Source: a bacterium (lineage in GTDB: Bacteria > Ratteibacteria > UBA8468 > B48-G9 > JAFGKM01). From it: a stretch of DNA of 7,478 nt. The notes below the pieces were generated by a model. It was given only the letters and a program-made list of their open reading frames with translations. It searched no databases and was not told where the DNA came from. The stretch lies in the NCBI GenBank assembly GCA_026416755.1, contig JAOAEP010000026.1, positions 1 to 7,478 on the forward strand. The letters are read 5' to 3'. Positions 6,865-7,478 of the stretch are shown piece by piece. How positions within the stretch are numbered: position 1 is the first letter of the stretch; each line of letters begins with the position of its first letter. The position numbers and the translations under genes are program-made.

Positions 6865-7478
6865 AAAATACCTTTTTTAATAAAATTAACAGTTTTTTCT
6901 TTTTCTAATATTGCTTGGTTTTTTGCCTCTTCCCCTTCTTTATTTTTAACTTTTACTAAAACATGGAAACAATTACTTTTATATTTTATCAAACTTCTAT
7001 TTTTCAAAAAAACATCTCTGTTTATATTAATTAAAAACCCTTCATCTAATGGATGAATCTCTCTTTCTTCTAAAATTTTACTAACCTGTTCTTTTGTAAA
7101 TCCCATTGAATTTAATATTTCGCCTTTACATGTGTTAATATTTATTTTACCATCTGTATATATTGTAATAAAATTTATCAATCCTTTCTTTTCTTCATTT
7201 CCATAGAGTATCTCTTTAGTATAACCATTTATAAGAAGAATTTCTCTTAAAACAAGTATATTCCTATTTGGAGGGGTATAATTAAAACCATTTATGGTAT
7301 AGGTAAAATCTTCACCTCCAAAAGGTCTTGGTATACTATCTTCATCTATCCAATCAAGAAAATAATCTAATAAACTTGGTGAGTATCCTAAAATTGAAAA
7401 CAAATTTTTTGTAATTTCATAAAGTAATGTATTTGTTTTTCCTTTTTCATCTATAATTTTATTTACATTTATTTTTGA
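6861..7478 (-). CDS. gspK: type II secretion minor pseudopilin GspK (5' end outside window)
   Basis: GspK is the large minor pseudopilin that caps the periplasmic pseudopilus together with GspI and GspJ. The frame stays open to the window edge, so the 206 codons seen are its C-terminal part; the prepilin signal, membrane helix and first strands lie beyond 7478. Counting from the edge, the diagnostic features are K2-I-N-V-N, the L41-D-W-I-D-E-D47 motif with R-P-F-G-G-E-D57, and a second D109-G-K-I-N-I-N-T116 followed by a helix-hairpin-helix-like stretch (G119-E-I-L-N-S-M-G-F-T-K-E-Q-V). The Asp/Glu cluster fits the calcium site described for this family. A TTG at 7403 is not a credible start, because it would cut off the first K-I-N-V-N element. 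The stop overlaps the gspL start; gspI and gspJ would be expected upstream. Confidence 0.92.
   Translation of the reverse strand, partial: SKINVNKIIDEKGKTNTLLYEITKNLFSILGYSPSLLDYFLDWIDEDSIPRPFGGEDFTYTINGFNYTPPNRNILVLREILLINGYTKEILYGNEEKKGLINFITIYTDGKININTCKGEILNSMGFTKEQVSKILEEREIHPLDEGFLININRDVFLKNRSLIKYKSNCFHVLVKVKNKEGEEAKNQAILEKEKTVNFIKKGIL
6871..6876 (-). promoter_or_regulatory. Shine-Dalgarno sequence of gspL
   Basis: AAAAGG on the minus strand lies 6 nt before the gspL ATG at 6864, within the end of gspK. It supports that start. Confidence 0.5.

Noticed and set aside
6861..7403. GspK as a complete 180-residue gene starting at a TTG
   Set aside because: The frame is open to the window edge, and the residues before the TTG (including K-I-N-V-N) match the family, so the gene is cut by the window.
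1..7478. Mobile element, CRISPR array, tRNA or defence-type system
   Set aside because: There are no spaced direct repeats, transposase or integrase motifs, or cloverleaf patterns; essentially all the sequence is explained by core genes.

Overview
The window is a stretch of very AT-rich bacterial chromosome (about a quarter G+C by eye, lysine/isoleucine/asparagine-rich proteins) packed with core genes. The products imply a diderm, Gram-negative-type envelope: a type II secretion inner-membrane platform (GspK, GspL, GspM), a BamD-like outer-membrane assembly TPR protein and an LptE-like LPS-transport lipoprotein. The BamD-like protein starts, after its signal peptide, with a W-x-W-T-P...W-x-N-P-K-Y-A-V-K segment that I associate from memory with deep-branching diderms of the Omnitrophota/PVC neighbourhood. 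This placement is a tentative inference, because no 16S or other decisive marker is present.

Layout. Positions 1-333 (minus) hold the N-terminal part of an ECF sigma factor whose C-terminus lies outside the window. A 76-bp divergent intergenic region (334-409) carries a plausible promoter for rpsT, a TATAAT box on the opposite strand that overlaps it, and a dyad covering the rpsT ribosome binding site. rpsT (410-697, plus) encodes ribosomal protein S20. Everything else (673-7478) is a minus-strand gene train read from right to left: gspK (5' end outside the window), gspL, gspM, polA, bamD-like, lptE-like, holA-like. Junctions are ATGA or TAATG overlaps, a 41-bp overlap, or gaps of at most about 50 bp, so one transcription unit is likely. 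The last gene runs 25 bp into the tail of the convergent rpsT gene.

How the genes fit together. GspK is the minor pseudopilin at the pilus tip, and GspL and GspM form the inner-membrane platform that couples the cytoplasmic ATPase to pseudopilus assembly. BamD-like and LptE-like proteins serve outer-membrane protein insertion and LPS export, which the secretin and the outer membrane depend on. PolA and HolA are replication proteins. The lptE-holA pair and the holA-rpsT neighbourhood are adjacencies known from many bacteria and support the two most divergent calls. I see no mobile element, CRISPR array, tRNA, rRNA, convincing intrinsic terminator or novel defence-type system. The points worth a second look are the unusually small HolA, a compact PolA with a reduced proofreading domain and an extra loop in the fingers, a BamD-like protein without a lipobox cysteine, and the symmetric sigma-factor/rpsT regulatory region.
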